From positions 1-6,169 of the forward strand of contig JAJUFK010000150.1 of the NCBI GenBank assembly GCA_029266015.1: 6,169 nt of DNA, given 5' to 3'. Under the pieces are notes generated by a model that saw nothing but the letters and a program-made list of their open reading frames with translations, did no database searches and was not told the DNA's origin. This DNA comes from Bacteroidota bacterium (GTDB lineage: Bacteria > Bacteroidota > Bacteroidia > Bacteroidales > UBA1715). The position numbers and the translations under genes were made by a program. Below, one piece after another: positions 6,018-6,169 of this stretch (its first letter is position 1; every line of letters begins with the position of its first letter).

Positions 6018-6169
6018 TTAGGGTTTTATATACATATTCATTTGTAAATCCATATATCCTGCAGATTGATTTTTAACTAATCCTTTAGATTCTATATATG
6101 CATCAATATTATCTAGAGGAGGTCTGCATTTTAGTAATATTATTGTATCATAGTTTATAATATCAATAT
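6018..6169 (-). CDS. C-terminal fragment of an unrecognised protein (5' end outside window)
   Basis: On the minus strand an open frame enters from the right edge and runs 49 codons to TAA at 6020-6018. Readable segments are NYDTIILLKCRPPLDNIDAY, then IESKGLVKNQSAGYMDLQM, ending NMYIKP. The mix of charged, polar and hydrophobic residues looks protein-like, while the other frames in this 175-base tail are interrupted by stops. I do not recognise the family. It would converge on the glycosyltransferase gene with a 23-base gap and no clear terminator hairpin between them. The short length leaves real doubt that this is coding. Confidence 0.5.
   Translation of the reverse strand, partial: IDIINYDTIILLKCRPPLDNIDAYIESKGLVKNQSAGYMDLQMNMYIKP

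Overview
The window looks like a chromosomal fragment from a low-GC member of the Bacteroidota. The evidence is the strong AT bias, the near absence of Shine-Dalgarno sequences, two exact copies of the Bacteroidota -7 promoter element TAnnTTTG placed just before start codons, and gene families typical of that phylum (a SPOR-domain protein of the Bacteroidota style, an LpxH-type phosphatase, and a GT2 transferase with two C-terminal membrane helices). No rRNA, tRNA, CRISPR array, insertion sequence or phage gene was seen.

Left part (1-2520): the last 42 residues of a plus-strand SPOR-domain protein meet, tail to tail, a minus-strand cluster. The cluster reads sbcD (nuclease subunit), then a protein with a Schlafen/AlbA_2-type N-terminal domain, then a 68-residue DUF2007 protein, with gaps of 13 and 1 bases. 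The usual partner gene sbcC is not next to sbcD on either side within the window.

Middle (2521-3190): a strong intrinsic terminator closes a minus-strand gene for a small membrane-anchored protein of the Spy/CpxP (LTxxQ) type. A 129-base divergent promoter region follows and separates it from the plus-strand cluster.

Right part (3190-5994): three plus-strand genes with 19- and 5-base gaps form a probable operon. They encode an LpxH-like UDP-2,3-diacylglucosamine pyrophosphatase (lipid A synthesis), a PLP-dependent sugar-nucleotide aminotransferase of the FdtB/QdtB type, and a polyprenyl-phosphate-type GT2 glycosyltransferase. Together they suggest cell-envelope glycan or LPS work: making the lipid A anchor, making an amino-deoxy sugar nucleotide, and moving a sugar to a membrane carrier. 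The window ends in the 3' end of an unrecognised minus-strand gene.

Most of the window is ordinary core and envelope sequence. No clear new system was found. The points that deserve a second look are the nearly leaderless promoter/start arrangement, the sbcD-AlbA_2-DUF2007 cluster without sbcC, and the short C-terminus of the aminotransferase.
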